A stretch of 64,000 bases of DNA from JAZKBN01 sp040388605 (GCA_040388605.1 JAZKBN010000037.1:103390-167389); one strand, 5' to 3'; positions 20,201-30,051 are shown, counted from the stretch's first letter. Notes: a model not told the origin generated them from the letters alone. Made by a program: numbers and translations.

Positions 20201-23200
20201 GCGATGGCAATACAACACCTTTAGGTGAAGCTTCCAGGCTTGGCTATACTTACCGATGGGTTAGTTTGCAGGGCCTTACTAATTTAAGCAGCACAAATAC
20301 AAGCACAACCAATTATACCACGAGTGCGGTAGGTCTTGATCCTGTTGAAGATTCGCTGGTTCTTTTTGCAACCAATACCGCCACCAACTGTACTTACCAG
20401 GATACTGTTGTTGTTACATCATTACCGTACCCGGTTATTAATGTTACTAACGCCACGGTTTGCAGCAAAGAACAATTCTTACTGAACAGCAATGCAATCA
20501 GGCAATATACCTACCGCTGGTCACCGGCTTTAAACCTGTCAGATTCCGACACATCCAGCCCTGTTTTTACCGCAATAAACACAGGAACAACTGCACAAAC
20601 CTTCACTTATACCTTAACGGTAAGCGGCCCCGGCTGCTCTGAATCTAAAAATATCACCGTTACTGTTAACCCCTTGCCTGCAAGCAATGCCGGACCTGAT
20701 ATTCAGGTTTGCGCCCTTTCCGATTTCTCTATCGGGGCAGCTGCCCGGGCGGGTTTTGCTTATTCATGGGCTCCCGGTCCCGGTATTACAGCTTCTAACA
20801 GCAACAGCGCTAAGCTTACCCTTAACCTGCCCGATACCGGCACCTTCCCGCGTACTGTTCGTTATATATTACAAACTACAAATACCTCAACCCGCTGTTT
20901 CGATACTGCAAGCGTTTATGTAACCATGCATGGCCTATTTGCAGTTAATAAAGGAACGGCAGATTCGCTTTGCTCGGGTCAGTCAATCACAATAGGTCAG
21001 CCCGCTGATGCTGCATTTACTTATCTCTGGTCGCCCTTTAACGCTTCCGAACTAAGCTCAGCCACAGCTGCTCAGCCTGTACTTACTTTAACCAACAGTG
21101 GCGCAAGTGTAATAACCCGCAGGTTTGCCCTGAAAATGACCAACGTGGCTACCGGTTGTTCAAAAACCGATACCCTGGCCGTTCGCGTGAATCCTTTACC
21201 CGATGCAGCCACAATGGCCGGTCCTGATAAAACAGTTTGTACTGTTGAGCCTGTAACCGTAGGGTCTGCGCGTATTTCAGGTTATTCATATCGCTGGACT
21301 CCAAAAGACGGTGAATATGTTCCCGGTATTTCAGGAACCATATCAGATGATACCCTTGCAAACCCCGGCGTACTGCTCACTTTGGCAAACAGGCATGGCA
21401 GTTCAATTGTTCAGCCGTTCAAACTGCTTGTAACCTATAAAAAGACCGGCTGTTCAGATACTGCTACTGTAAATGTTACGGCTTATCCCCGCCCTGTTGC
21501 GCAGGCATATATATCAGATACGCTTGAAGTCTGCTCCGCTGTAACAGATTCATTGGGCACGCCTGCATTACCCGGCTTCACATATACCTGGAGCGGAAAC
21601 GCAGGTGAGCTTTCAGGATATACAGTTGCAAGACCTGCTGTTACCATAAGCAGCCTCAGCCAACAGGTACATAAGTTTAAGCTCAAAGTGGTAAACAACA
21701 CCACCGGCTGTTCCGAGTTCGATTCTGTTTATGTGAAAATGAATATTCTGCCTGTTGTGTCATTTGCGGCAGTTGATTCATTATGCTCCGGTCATTCGGT
21801 GGCTATCGGCCCTGTTTCAGCGCCTGCCAACTGGCATTACCGCTGGTCGCCCTCAACCGGCTTAAGTAACGATACCCTTTCTCGTCCGGTACTCACCTTA
21901 AGTAACCCGCGTTCTGTGGCCGATACCGCAAAATATACCCTTACAGTTACCAGCGACAAAGGATGCGTAAGCACCTATAGATTTGCAGGGGCAGTTAACC
22001 CGCTCCCGGTTGCAAGGGTCGGTTTCGACACTAAAACAGTTTGTTCAGGCGCAACCGTGCTCCTGGGTATAAATCCGCCAATAAGCAGGTATAGGTATGG
22101 TGTCAAGCCGCTTAGTGCTTTGCCTGCACAATTAAGTGCATCAGTAGCACAAGGTTTCGATGCCGCTACATTCAACCTGACCCTGGGCAATACCGGCACT
22201 GCGCCAATAATGCACCGCTTCGTTTATTCTGATACTACCGGCAGCGGCTGTTACTCTTTCGATACTGTTTCCATTACTGTAAAACCTGTTCCTGTTGTAA
22301 CGGCTGCGCCTGCCGCAGCTGTAAATGAAACCCTTACTGTCTGTTCAGGCGTTCCGGTAGCATTAGGAAGTGCGGCATCAGTAAGAACCGGCTATACGTA
22401 CAAATGGACAGGTTCCGGCGGAATACTCAGCGATACACTTTCTCCTGTACCAACATTCAGAGCAGCCAACACGCAGTCTGCCCCCGCATTCCTTACTTAT
22501 ACGCTTACCGCTACCGATACCACCTTGGGTATAAGATGCACTAACCTGGCTGTTGTTACTATAAAAATTAACGCTTTACCGGCTGTTGATTTGGGTACTG
22601 TATCCAAACACTGCTCCGGCGAAGCTGTAACTGTAGGCGGGGCATCAATAAACGGCTATACTTACCTGTGGTCTGGCGGAAGTGTAAGCAGTGTAATATC
22701 TGCGCAGCCTACCTTTAATAATACAATTGCCCCCGGCAGCGCAAGCGTTGTAACCAAGCTGGTGCTGCATGTTCAAAACGTAGCTACCGGCTGTGCCAAT
22801 ACCGATACTTTAAGAATTACGACCAATGCCTTGCCTGTGGCAAATGCGGGTTCCTTGCTTCAGATTTGCGGTGGCGGTAATATAACTGCAGGCACCCCGC
22901 GCGATTCCCGCTATACCTACCGCTGGACTGCCGATGGAAGCACAAATATTTCATCAGATACGGCAGCTCAGCCTTTAATTACTGCACCGAATACCGGCAC
23001 CGCCGATATTACAGATACCCTGCGCCTGACTGTAACCGACAGGAATACGGGTTGTGTAAGTCGTGTTAAAACTTCGGTAATCATTCACCCGCTTCCTTTG
23101 GCGGCTCCAATTTATGCAGGAAGTAACACGGTTTGTCCGTTTGTTCGCGGCGTGGTTTATTCTGTTGATTCTACGGCAGGCATTGCCTACGATTGGTCAA

Positions 23201-24993
23201 TAAGCCCGGCCGGGGCAGGTGTTATTACATCGCTAAACGGTTCCCGTTCTGTAAAAGTTGATTGGAATGCAGAAGGCCAAAACGTAATTGTGAAAGTTAC
23301 GCCGCGTATTACTGCAACCGGCTGCCAGGGCCCTGCAAGCAATGTAACCATACAAATTAGCCCGACTCTTGTGCCAAAAACGCCAAGCGGCGCTACAGAT
23401 TTCTGTAACGGGCCAAACAGGACTGCCACTTACACAACCGGCCATACCACCGGCAGCACCTATCAATGGTTCGTAAAACAGCCCGGCGGACAGTTCCTGC
23501 CGGTTGCAACTTTTACCGACACTACTGTTACTGTTTCCTGGTCCGGCACCGGAACAGGTGAGGTTCGCGTTGAAGAGCACAGTACACAAACCAATGGCAA
23601 CCAAACCATTCAATGTTTCGGAACATCGGCAATTGCAGGCTTCAATATTTTACCGGCGCCTAACGATACCCAGCAAATAGCCGGGCCTTCAGAGGTTTGT
23701 GCCAAAGCGCCCTTTACTTTCAGTTTGCCTCAGCCTTTACCCGGTTCAACTTTTGAATGGAATATACAGAACAAATTAACCGGGGCAATGTATCTGCTTA
23801 CCGAGAACAGCCCTGTGCTTCGTTCTGCATTAACTGAGCCCGGCGAATATGAAGTAAGGGTACGCGAAACCACTTCAACTGCAAAATGTATTGGTAATAC
23901 CATTATCAGGTCGTTCAGGGTAAACGGACTGCCTATAACCGCTGCTTCAGCGTATAACACAAACATTTGTGTAACGGCCTTAGGCCAGGTAACAAGTTAT
24001 TCTGTAGTAAACCCTTCTTCCGCATCAGTTTACACCTGGACAATTGACGGTGCTGATATTAAAACCTTCACAGGCCCCAAAGTTGACCTGAAATGGGATT
24101 TGGTAAACGCCCCTTCACTAAAGGTCCTCGAAGTAAATGCTTCCGGTTGCGCCGGCGATACTTTGAGATTCAGCTTTATTGCAGATCGTTCCAGGGTTGA
24201 CTTTATAACTGCCGGCTACAGGCTTGGTGAACCTTCCTTGGTAGATGTAAATTATAAAGTTATTAACCCGCTTGACCCTACTGCAGCAGTAACGGTTAAA
24301 ATGGCTTCACTGTCAGGTGTTTACCAAATAGTTGGTGCCGGGCAGGCTAAAGATTCTGTAATTACGGTTCCTTCAGCCACTGCCGAAAGCGCACAATTCT
24401 ATAAGGTTGAAACAGCAAACAGTTGCGGCGATATTTTACCTTCTCCAACATATAAGATTGTTAACCTGGTTGCTTTCTCAGAAGACGCAACATCCTCTTC
24501 CAACTTAACCTGGTCGGCCTTTGAAGGTTGGGCTAAAGGCGTAGACCGTTATGTAATCTGGCGTAAAACAGACCCAACAGGTGACTGGGAACGTTACGAC
24601 AGTACCAATGGTACAACTTTAACTTATACAGTTAAAAACGGCACCGATGCCTTCTTCCAGCATTACCAAATAATGGCGGTTCAGTCTGAAACGGGTATAG
24701 CATCACTGAGCAACCCGGTTGAAATTGAGTTCAAAAACGACCTGCAATCAACCAATGTTGTTACCGCTAACGGCGATGATTTAAACAGGTATTTGGTTAT
24801 TCAGAATGCTGAGCTCTATACCGAGAACGAGCTCACAGTTGTTAACAGGTGGGGTAAAACTGTTTACCACGCTGATACCTACATAAACAACTGGGATCCC
24901 CAGGATTTACCTGCCGGAACTTACTTCTACTTTTTTAAAGCAACTGCACCTAAATCTGAAGAAAGAACAGGTTGGTTCCAGCTGGTTAAATAG
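17269..24993 (+). CDS. Giant PKD/Ig-like repeat protein with gliding-motility-associated (T9SS type B) C-terminus
   Basis: The 2574-aa product starts MNKKLLGLFLVFGLSI, a signal peptide ending near VFA. It continues with RHMMGGELTYKYL, an opening shared by many Bacteroidota gliding-associated giants. A metal-binding-like TDPDGDRLVY segment lies near residue 210. From about residue 450 there are about 20 repeats of 80-100 residues; most carry a Cys near the start (VCSG, VCSK), a YxYxW motif, and a TGC(S/T)xxDT strand. The C-terminus (LTVVNRWGKTVYH, NNWDPQDLPAGTYFYFF, WFQLVK) is the CHU_C/type B sorting domain, which often does not need LPS attachment. Function is probably adhesion or secreted matrix. 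I prefer the ATG at 17269; the GTG at 17260 would add only three residues. Confidence 0.88.
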   Translation: MNKKLLGLFLVFGLSIICSPVFARHMMGGELTYKYLYRVGTRSTYAINFKIYIDGSDPTFGNGELRADGRPAYLGVYKKSLSTGQYTLIPAMNMDLNNAVVRRVSPLDGTGCPSIACLNNVVIFLREYTDTITLDYDPNGYYLWYENAARNTTNNVMGGPTSNGFGNSYVAFIPNSLTYPNSSPQFTDLAIPFMLAGENKSFVNTATDPDGDRLVYRFVNPYDGTQVDVPANIYTTPADVPFKTSEFDLDHLFGNGGSQYLNTSNGFCQYYAPMTGAGAKYVVAIEIQEWRTLASGQQVNISATRREIQITVKLPTSSGLAGPDVCPDNITPVFNNGTVGVSPVLQYDTLTEHEPIRFNVGTTDAEGNQTNTLTASGQILDPSFIAPATWFATNGTGSSSGHFSWQPPCGLYGIYNLIVHVTDNGCLPKSSDLVYSFNINPFKDAPHIAGDSVVCSNIDTYTYKAAKKSSKTASRVWQVSGGTIIGSATADSVKVKWTGASADTIRLISTSFYGCTSTSKKSITRSDVSASVVNITGRGDSVILCRYDSVTLAASGTGVTGLYQWTTDDAAIPFNSTQTNIRVSPKKTTRYFLKATTTSSAGCNIYDTVTVNVIQPPTALSDTASVCSHSANISIGTVTEPGFTYFWTASTPLLTDSLSSSTVANPVLKYTNNTASDVVHSFYRLSRNVAGCITNDTIKVKIYALPQINLGPDAVVCPGGTYNLNAGLPSAGYTFSFNNMNGLQTISGGTAIFRLSNNTNAPIKNTYIITATKAGSGCSKKDTILIVVPALLDAAVKDTAACINVGLTLGPDTIRTGYIYNWTGTGAATALLSSTNGPHPTFTYSGTLPAPEFSYTLNVSTPAGGCQAVRTIKVKVSPPPVALAGRDTTFCSNVNTVIGSAPVTGLLYHWSPAEGISDTAVANPTIYISNTDLANTTRSYTLKVTDRQSGCTDVDDVVFTIKPQVKVYAGPDTGIRLCDGNTTPLGEASRLGYTYRWVSLQGLTNLSSTNTSTTNYTTSAVGLDPVEDSLVLFATNTATNCTYQDTVVVTSLPYPVINVTNATVCSKEQFLLNSNAIRQYTYRWSPALNLSDSDTSSPVFTAINTGTTAQTFTYTLTVSGPGCSESKNITVTVNPLPASNAGPDIQVCALSDFSIGAAARAGFAYSWAPGPGITASNSNSAKLTLNLPDTGTFPRTVRYILQTTNTSTRCFDTASVYVTMHGLFAVNKGTADSLCSGQSITIGQPADAAFTYLWSPFNASELSSATAAQPVLTLTNSGASVITRRFALKMTNVATGCSKTDTLAVRVNPLPDAATMAGPDKTVCTVEPVTVGSARISGYSYRWTPKDGEYVPGISGTISDDTLANPGVLLTLANRHGSSIVQPFKLLVTYKKTGCSDTATVNVTAYPRPVAQAYISDTLEVCSAVTDSLGTPALPGFTYTWSGNAGELSGYTVARPAVTISSLSQQVHKFKLKVVNNTTGCSEFDSVYVKMNILPVVSFAAVDSLCSGHSVAIGPVSAPANWHYRWSPSTGLSNDTLSRPVLTLSNPRSVADTAKYTLTVTSDKGCVSTYRFAGAVNPLPVARVGFDTKTVCSGATVLLGINPPISRYRYGVKPLSALPAQLSASVAQGFDAATFNLTLGNTGTAPIMHRFVYSDTTGSGCYSFDTVSITVKPVPVVTAAPAAAVNETLTVCSGVPVALGSAASVRTGYTYKWTGSGGILSDTLSPVPTFRAANTQSAPAFLTYTLTATDTTLGIRCTNLAVVTIKINALPAVDLGTVSKHCSGEAVTVGGASINGYTYLWSGGSVSSVISAQPTFNNTIAPGSASVVTKLVLHVQNVATGCANTDTLRITTNALPVANAGSLLQICGGGNITAGTPRDSRYTYRWTADGSTNISSDTAAQPLITAPNTGTADITDTLRLTVTDRNTGCVSRVKTSVIIHPLPLAAPIYAGSNTVCPFVRGVVYSVDSTAGIAYDWSISPAGAGVITSLNGSRSVKVDWNAEGQNVIVKVTPRITATGCQGPASNVTIQISPTLVPKTPSGATDFCNGPNRTATYTTGHTTGSTYQWFVKQPGGQFLPVATFTDTTVTVSWSGTGTGEVRVEEHSTQTNGNQTIQCFGTSAIAGFNILPAPNDTQQIAGPSEVCAKAPFTFSLPQPLPGSTFEWNIQNKLTGAMYLLTENSPVLRSALTEPGEYEVRVRETTSTAKCIGNTIIRSFRVNGLPITAASAYNTNICVTALGQVTSYSVVNPSSASVYTWTIDGADIKTFTGPKVDLKWDLVNAPSLKVLEVNASGCAGDTLRFSFIADRSRVDFITAGYRLGEPSLVDVNYKVINPLDPTAAVTVKMASLSGVYQIVGAGQAKDSVITVPSATAESAQFYKVETANSCGDILPSPTYKIVNLVAFSEDATSSSNLTWSAFEGWAKGVDRYVIWRKTDPTGDWERYDSTNGTTLTYTVKNGTDAFFQHYQIMAVQSETGIASLSNPVEIEFKNDLQSTNVVTANGDDLNRYLVIQNAELYTENELTVVNRWGKTVYHADTYINNWDPQDLPAGTYFYFFKATAPKSEERTGWFQLVK

Positions 24994-25017
24994 GGTAGAA
25001 AATAAATATTAGGTTTC

Positions 25018-25056
25018 AAAGGTCCTGCGGTTGATTGCAGGACCTTTGTCTTTTTT
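25018..25056 (+). terminator. Rho-independent terminator after the type B repeat protein
   Basis: AAAGGTCCTGC (25018-25028) pairs perfectly with GCAGGACCTTT (25037-25047), with an 8-nt loop, followed by a T run. It begins 24 bp after the stop codon. Confidence 0.85.
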
Positions 25057-25304
25057 GGCGGTTGGCATTAGCAAGTGGCAAGCCTGCGCGGCTAGTGAGC
25101 TCAGGGAGCCTAAATACGCGCAGTTAACATTCATTTAGCAAGAACTTCTAACCAAATTACCTTAAACCAAATTCGCTTTAATAATTATGGGTTTTAGATA
25201 ATTTCGGCCTAAAAATTGTGTATTTCCATTCGGCATTATCCAAAGAGCTGTAGCTTTCCCCGCTTATTGTATATTTGTCGAGGCCATTCTGCGTTATTTA
25301 CCCG
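25057..25304. other. Intergenic region with promoter for the TPR gene
   Basis: About 250 bp, AT-rich, with no ORF. The -7 element TATATTTG (25270-25277) lies 27 nt before the ATG of the TPR gene. Nothing else was recognised. Confidence 0.5.
25270..25277 (+). promoter_or_regulatory. Candidate -7 element (TATATTTG) for the TPR protein gene
   Basis: A perfect TAnnTTTG match ends 27 nt before the ATG at 25305, giving a leader of about 20 nt. It overlaps the alternative TTG start at 25275, which argues against that start. Confidence 0.5.
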
Positions 25305-26501
25305 ATGAAAATATTTTTGCCCCTCATTTTACTGCTCTTTGCGTTTTCGGCAGGTGCCCAGGCCCCAAGCCGTCCGGATATGCTGTTAAATGATACGCAG
25401 GTGCAAATTGAGGCTACCGATGCGGTAACTTCTTTATACAATTATCAATTCGAGGAGGCCGATGTACAATTCAGGTGGATGCAGCTCAAGCACCCGGGTC
25501 ACCCCCTGCCTTATTTTTTACAGGGTCTTAGCGAATGGTGGAAAATAATGACCAGCCCCGACAGCAAACGCTTCGACGGTACATTTACCATGTTCATGGA
25601 CAGCTCTATCTTTTATGCTGAGCGCCTGCATAAAAAGGATGCACGCAACCCTGAACCTGTTTTCTTCCTGGCTGCTGCCTGGGGCTTTAAAGGCCGCCTC
25701 CATGCCGACAGGGAAGAATGGCGTAAGGCTGCCTTCGCAGGAAAGGAGGCTTTGCAATACATGAAAAAAGCCCGCGAAATCAACAGCGCCGATTTCGGTC
25801 CTGAGTTCCTGTTTGGCGAGGCCCTATATAATTATTACTCCGTCTGGATTCCTGAAAACTATAAATTCCTTCGCCCTATTATGGCCTTCTTCCCTAAGGG
25901 CGAAAAGGCTTTGGGCTTAAAGCAGCTTAAAGAAGTGGCAAATAATGCCTTCTATACCCGTGTTGAGGCCCAATATTTCCTGATGCGCATTTTGCACAGC
26001 GAGGAAGAAAAACCGCTTGAAGCCTACCCGATTGCCTGTTATTTAGATACCACATATCCCAACAACGCATTCTTTACCCGCTACCATGCCCGTGTTGCCT
26101 ATAGCTGCGGCTATTGGTCGGAAGCCGAAACAATAGCCCTTAAAATTCTGCAAAGGGTGAATGCGCACCAAATAGGTTACGAAGCTACAGGTGGTCGTTA
26201 TGCATCCTTTATTCTCGGCCATATATACTTCAGCCGCAACTCCAAAGACCCTAAAGCCAAGCAATACCTGCTCTTATGTAAAAGCTATGGCGAAGAAACC
26301 AACTCGCTGGAATCCGGTTTTTACCTTTATTCTTTGGCTTACCTTGCCCGCATAAGTATCCAGGAAGGTAAAGATGAAGAAGCCAAAACCTATTATGAAA
26401 CCATTGAAGAATATGCCGAGCGAAAAAGCTCGAACAGCAAAGAAGCCCGCGAATTTTTGAAGAAGTATAAAAAGCAGCACCGTAAATGGTGGTTCTTTTG
26501 A
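25305..26501 (+). CDS. Exported tetratricopeptide-repeat protein
   Basis: The 398-aa product begins with a clear signal peptide (MKIFLPLILLLFAFSAGAQA). The mature part is helical throughout and contains TPR-like pairs: EEADVQFRWMQLKHPGHP, AALYMKKA-type helices, ALGLKQLKEVAN, and SEAETIALKIL. It ends with a Lys-rich tail and WWFF. TPR proteins act as periplasmic or outer-membrane scaffolds, but no specific partner can be named. The terminal aromatic cluster is unusual and could dock to a membrane. The gene is monocistronic and convergent with alkB. I chose the ATG at 25305 over an in-frame TTG at 25275 because the signal peptide starts there. Confidence 0.7.
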   Translation: MKIFLPLILLLFAFSAGAQAPSRPDMLLNDTQVQIEATDAVTSLYNYQFEEADVQFRWMQLKHPGHPLPYFLQGLSEWWKIMTSPDSKRFDGTFTMFMDSSIFYAERLHKKDARNPEPVFFLAAAWGFKGRLHADREEWRKAAFAGKEALQYMKKAREINSADFGPEFLFGEALYNYYSVWIPENYKFLRPIMAFFPKGEKALGLKQLKEVANNAFYTRVEAQYFLMRILHSEEEKPLEAYPIACYLDTTYPNNAFFTRYHARVAYSCGYWSEAETIALKILQRVNAHQIGYEATGGRYASFILGHIYFSRNSKDPKAKQYLLLCKSYGEETNSLESGFYLYSLAYLARISIQEGKDEEAKTYYETIEEYAERKSSNSKEAREFLKKYKKQHRKWWFF

Positions 26502-26564
26502 TGTTGCAAATTCATATTCGCTGAGCGCAAGGCATAGAGTCGATTTAGGGAACTATTATAAATA

Positions 26565-27194
26565 TCACGACGACACCTTCCTGAAAGTCAGGTTAATTCT
26601 TGGTCCGCATGGGATTTTGCTTTTAGGGAGCTCATGCTTCCAAAAACTTTGCGTTTGACCCTGCATCAGCAAGAGGCTCCCGTTTCCTAAATTAAGCGAC
26701 AGTGGTTTTAAATCTTTCCTGAACTTATGCCTGAATTTAAATATACGTTCTGCCCCTAAAGAAACAGATGGTATTACGGGCTTGGGTCCCAGCTCTCTTT
26801 CATCATCGCTGTGCAGGCTCATACTGTCAAGGTTATTGCGGTAATAATTAACCAAAACACCGTTAAAACGGAGCCCGGTATAGTTTTCCACAGCTTGCCT
26901 GATTGCCTGCAATGGTTCGTTCCAGGGCTTTGGTGCCAGGCTTATGCCGCTGTAATGCAAATCGGAGCCCTGCTCCCCATAATAAGAAATCAGCCTTGGC
27001 GACTTAAAGGTTTTACCGAACAGGATTACGTTTTCTTCCCGCCAATCACAAATTTCAATAAGCTTATTCAGGTATGAATAAGCTAAATCAGCATCTAAAA
27101 ACCCGGGCTGATAAATTACTTCGGCATCCGGCATAGGTAAAGTTATTGGGCCTGATACCTCGAAAACAGCTTTTTGATGATTGTGAATTGGCAT
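26565..27194 (-). CDS. alkB: AlkB-family 2-oxoglutarate/Fe(II) DNA dealkylase
   Basis: The 209-aa product has the AlkB/ALKBH2-type core. PRLISYYGEQ precedes the jelly roll. The iron ligands are His128 and Asp130 in SLHSDDE and His187 in WKHELP. The 2-oxoglutarate-binding arginines are Arg199 and Arg205 in PRINLTFR. It oxidatively removes alkyl groups from damaged bases in the cytoplasm. The length agrees with the short bacterial AlkB2-like group. The gene is divergent from guaA and convergent with the TPR gene. Substrate could be DNA or RNA, and the sequence does not decide this. Confidence 0.9.
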   Translation of the reverse strand: MPIHNHQKAVFEVSGPITLPMPDAEVIYQPGFLDADLAYSYLNKLIEICDWREENVILFGKTFKSPRLISYYGEQGSDLHYSGISLAPKPWNEPLQAIRQAVENYTGLRFNGVLVNYYRNNLDSMSLHSDDERELGPKPVIPSVSLGAERIFKFRHKFRKDLKPLSLNLGNGSLLLMQGQTQSFWKHELPKSKIPCGPRINLTFRKVSS

Positions 27195-27363
27195 AGAGTT
27201 TCGTTAAAATCGGCTTAACACCGGAGGTTTGGCATTATATCCAAATTCAAAATTTACCTGATTTAAGATTGAGCCTGGTGCGGGTGCATTAAATATGTAA
27301 TCATATTAATGCCATAGATTCCGGCAAAGCCTATATCTGAACCGGGCGTCCGGTTAATTTGTT

Positions 27364-27371
27364 TACTTTTG
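27364..27371 (+). promoter_or_regulatory. Candidate -7 element (TACTTTTG) directly before guaA
   Basis: A perfect TAnnTTTG match whose last G is 5 nt before the guaA ATG. If functional, transcription would start at or within a base or two of the start codon, giving a leaderless mRNA. Confidence 0.5.
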
Positions 27372-27375
27372 TAAT

Positions 27376-28902
27376 ATGTCGGCACAAATTATAATCCTCG
27401 ATTTTGGCTCCCAGTACACACAGCTGATAGCCCGTCGGGTTCGTGAACTGAACGTTTTTTGTGAAATTCACCCCTTCAGCAATATACCTGATCTTACAGG
27501 CGTAAAGGGCCTTATTCTTTCGGGCAGTCCCTGCTCCGTTCGTGATGAAGGTTCGCCCAATATTGATTTAAAAGGCATCAGGGGCAATATTCCTGTACTT
27601 GGTATCTGTTACGGGGCACAGCTCTTGGCTGCTCAAAACGGGGGAAAGGTAGCTCCCGGCGCCCATCGCGAATACGGCCGGGCTAATCTGAGCGAAGGCG
27701 ATATGCAAAGCCCTTTGTTAAGCGGCCTGCCACAAAACGCCCAGGTTTGGATGTCGCATGGCGATACCATTACTGAGCTGCCTGCCGGCGCCGAAATTAT
27801 TGCCTCAACTGATTCGGTTAAGGTGGCTGCATTCAGATTTGCCGATGAACATACCTATGGCATCCAGTTTCACCCGGAAGTTACCCATACCCCTGAAGGT
27901 GCCGACCTCCTGCATAATTTCGTTATCAGCATCAGCGGCTGCGAGCAAAACTGGACCCCTGAAGGCTTTGTGGATGCAACTGTAAAGCAGTTCAGGCAAA
28001 TGATAGGCCGGGATAAAATTGTGCTGGGCCTTAGCGGGGGAGTAGATTCTGCTGTTGCGGCAATGCTGTTGCACAAGGCTATCGGGCATCAGCAAACCTG
28101 CATTTTTGTTGATAACGGGCTTTTAAGGAAGAACGAGTTTGAACAGGTGCAGGAAAGCCTCATGCATTTGGGCCTGAATATTAAGGCTGTAAATGCGCGT
28201 CAGCAGTTTTATGATGCCTTGGCCGGATTAACAGATCCCGAGGAAAAGCGAAAAGCCATCGGCAAAACATTTATCGAAGTATTTGAAGCAGAATCTAATG
28301 CCATTGAAGGCGTTAAATGGCTGGGGCAGGGCACTATCTACCCCGATGTTATTGAATCGGTTTCGGTAAAAGGGCCATCGGTTACCATTAAGAGCCACCA
28401 CAACGTAGGCGGATTACCCGACAGGATGAAGCTGAAAGTGGCCGAGCCGCTCCGGACTTTGTTTAAAGACGAAGTACGTAAAGTGGGCCGGACTATGGGT
28501 TTACCTGCCCATATTTTAGACCGCCACCCTTTCCCCGGTCCTGGCCTTGCCATTCGTATTCCCGGCGAGGTAACAGCCGAAAAAGCTGATCTTTTACGAG
28601 AAGCCGATGCCGTATTTATAGACCTTTTGCGCAGGCGCGGCCTGTACAATGAAACATGGCAGGCCGGCGTTATATTGCTGCCTGTAAAATCTGTAGGCGT
28701 AATGGGCGATGAACGCAGCTATGGCTTTGTGGCTGCCCTGAGGGCCGTTACCAGCATAGATGGCATGACCGCCGACTGGGCCCGCCTGCCTTATGATTTC
28801 CTTGCAGAAGCCAGTAACGAAATCATAAACAAGGTAAGAGGTATTAACCGCGTTGTTTATGATATAAGCTCTAAGCCGCCGGCAACAATTGAATGGGAGT
28901 AA
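27376..28902 (+). CDS. guaA: GMP synthase (glutamine-hydrolysing)
   Basis: The 508-aa product has the standard three parts. Residues 1-190 are a class I glutamine amidotransferase with nucleophile Cys78 in GICYGAQ and His166/Glu168 in QFHPEV. Residues 200-390 are the ATP pyrophosphatase with the SGGVDS loop at 220-225. The C-terminal dimerisation domain contains HPFPGPGLAIRIPGE and ends KPPATIEWE. It converts XMP to GMP using glutamine and ATP in the cytoplasm. The length is typical and the catalytic residues are intact. Confidence 0.98.
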   Translation: MSAQIIILDFGSQYTQLIARRVRELNVFCEIHPFSNIPDLTGVKGLILSGSPCSVRDEGSPNIDLKGIRGNIPVLGICYGAQLLAAQNGGKVAPGAHREYGRANLSEGDMQSPLLSGLPQNAQVWMSHGDTITELPAGAEIIASTDSVKVAAFRFADEHTYGIQFHPEVTHTPEGADLLHNFVISISGCEQNWTPEGFVDATVKQFRQMIGRDKIVLGLSGGVDSAVAAMLLHKAIGHQQTCIFVDNGLLRKNEFEQVQESLMHLGLNIKAVNARQQFYDALAGLTDPEEKRKAIGKTFIEVFEAESNAIEGVKWLGQGTIYPDVIESVSVKGPSVTIKSHHNVGGLPDRMKLKVAEPLRTLFKDEVRKVGRTMGLPAHILDRHPFPGPGLAIRIPGEVTAEKADLLREADAVFIDLLRRRGLYNETWQAGVILLPVKSVGVMGDERSYGFVAALRAVTSIDGMTADWARLPYDFLAEASNEIINKVRGINRVVYDISSKPPATIEWE

Positions 28903-29123
28903 GTATATACTTATAAACCCTTTTTATTGGTTTGCTGAAAAACTCAAATGGGGTTTGTTGCCGGTAATAAACAATGCACCGGCCTTTTAAATATAAGTAT
29001 GCCGCGGAAAGCGCATAATAATTTGACCGGGGATTTTCAAATTAGCCGTCTTTGGTGGCAATACACGCAGCAGCCATGCAATCTCCAACAGTGTTAATCT
29101 TTTAGTTTAACCCGATTTTCACA

Positions 29124-29972
29124 TTGTTAATGCGCAACACAAGCAATATGTTGATTAAGAAGTTTTCCGATTGCTTACGACTAAGCTGCTCTCAAAGGTT
29201 TTATTTTGCAGGCCTGCTTATTGGCTTTCTGTTATTTTCCCAATATTCAGCATTCAGCCAAAGTGAGATATATACTACCCCATCCAGGCCCGACAGGGAT
29301 ATATCTCGTGCTCCAAATTTAAAATCGGATGTACAGCATAGGGTAAGGTTTGATTTCTATATACGCAACGCTTATAACCAAACCAAAGGTACATTCGAAG
29401 GCAGGTTTAATGATTTTTCAGTTGGCCTTCCCGGGTTCAGCACAGCTATGGGCTTAATGTTAACTGCTGACTTCCCGGTAGGACTTCAAATTGAAGCAGG
29501 TTATAGTGATCGCACATTCGGCTACGATGGTTTTCCGTATCAGATTCCAGATACTTCTGGAAAACTTATTCTTTATGAAGGGCCGCAGCGGTACAATATT
29601 AAGTCATTTACCCTTGGATTGCCGGTACGTATTATGCCATACGGTAACCTGAGCGACCCCGCAAACTTTTACCTTCTTATTGGCCCGGAGCTGAATTTTG
29701 TGCTTAGTAAAGATGCATCCTTCGATTTTAAAGGCTCCCCCAACCAGGGTTATTCCATAAATACAGGTTTAGAGAGGTTTTCTTCCAAGCAAACTTCTCT
29801 GATTCTTGGCCTTGGCGGAAGTGTGAAGGTGAATGAAACGATAAGCATTTTTGGAGAGTACCGCTCTGTAATAGGCTTAGAAAACGAACAAACAGTAATG
29901 TTTGGGAAGCCAGTAAGTGTCAGAGTAGACTATTGGCAACTCAATCTTGGCCTTGCAATTAAGGTCTATTAG
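29124..29972 (+). CDS. Outer-membrane beta-barrel protein, function unknown
   Basis: The 282-aa product has a signal peptide (hydrophobic stretch FAGLLIGFLLFSQYSAFSQ, so the true start may be the ATG at 29148 or nearby). The mature part shows alternating amphipathic strands (for example VGLQIEAGYSDRTFGYDG, FTLGLPVRIMPYG, SLILGLGGSVKVNETISIFGEYRSVIG, WQLNLGLAIKVY). This is the pattern of PorT-like or generic outer-membrane beta-barrel proteins of Bacteroidota, and a terminal aromatic-rich strand fits barrel assembly. No substrate can be assigned. The gene is monocistronic; its end faces the PHP gene with 79 bp between. Confidence 0.65.
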   Translation: MLMRNTSNMLIKKFSDCLRLSCSQRFYFAGLLIGFLLFSQYSAFSQSEIYTTPSRPDRDISRAPNLKSDVQHRVRFDFYIRNAYNQTKGTFEGRFNDFSVGLPGFSTAMGLMLTADFPVGLQIEAGYSDRTFGYDGFPYQIPDTSGKLILYEGPQRYNIKSFTLGLPVRIMPYGNLSDPANFYLLIGPELNFVLSKDASFDFKGSPNQGYSINTGLERFSSKQTSLILGLGGSVKVNETISIFGEYRSVIGLENEQTVMFGKPVSVRVDYWQLNLGLAIKVY

Positions 29973-30051
29973 CTTGTTGCGTAATACTGCTTAAACTTAT
30001 CTTCCGCTGAAACCGGTTTTTAGTCGATGGATCATGTTTCAAATTGTGAAA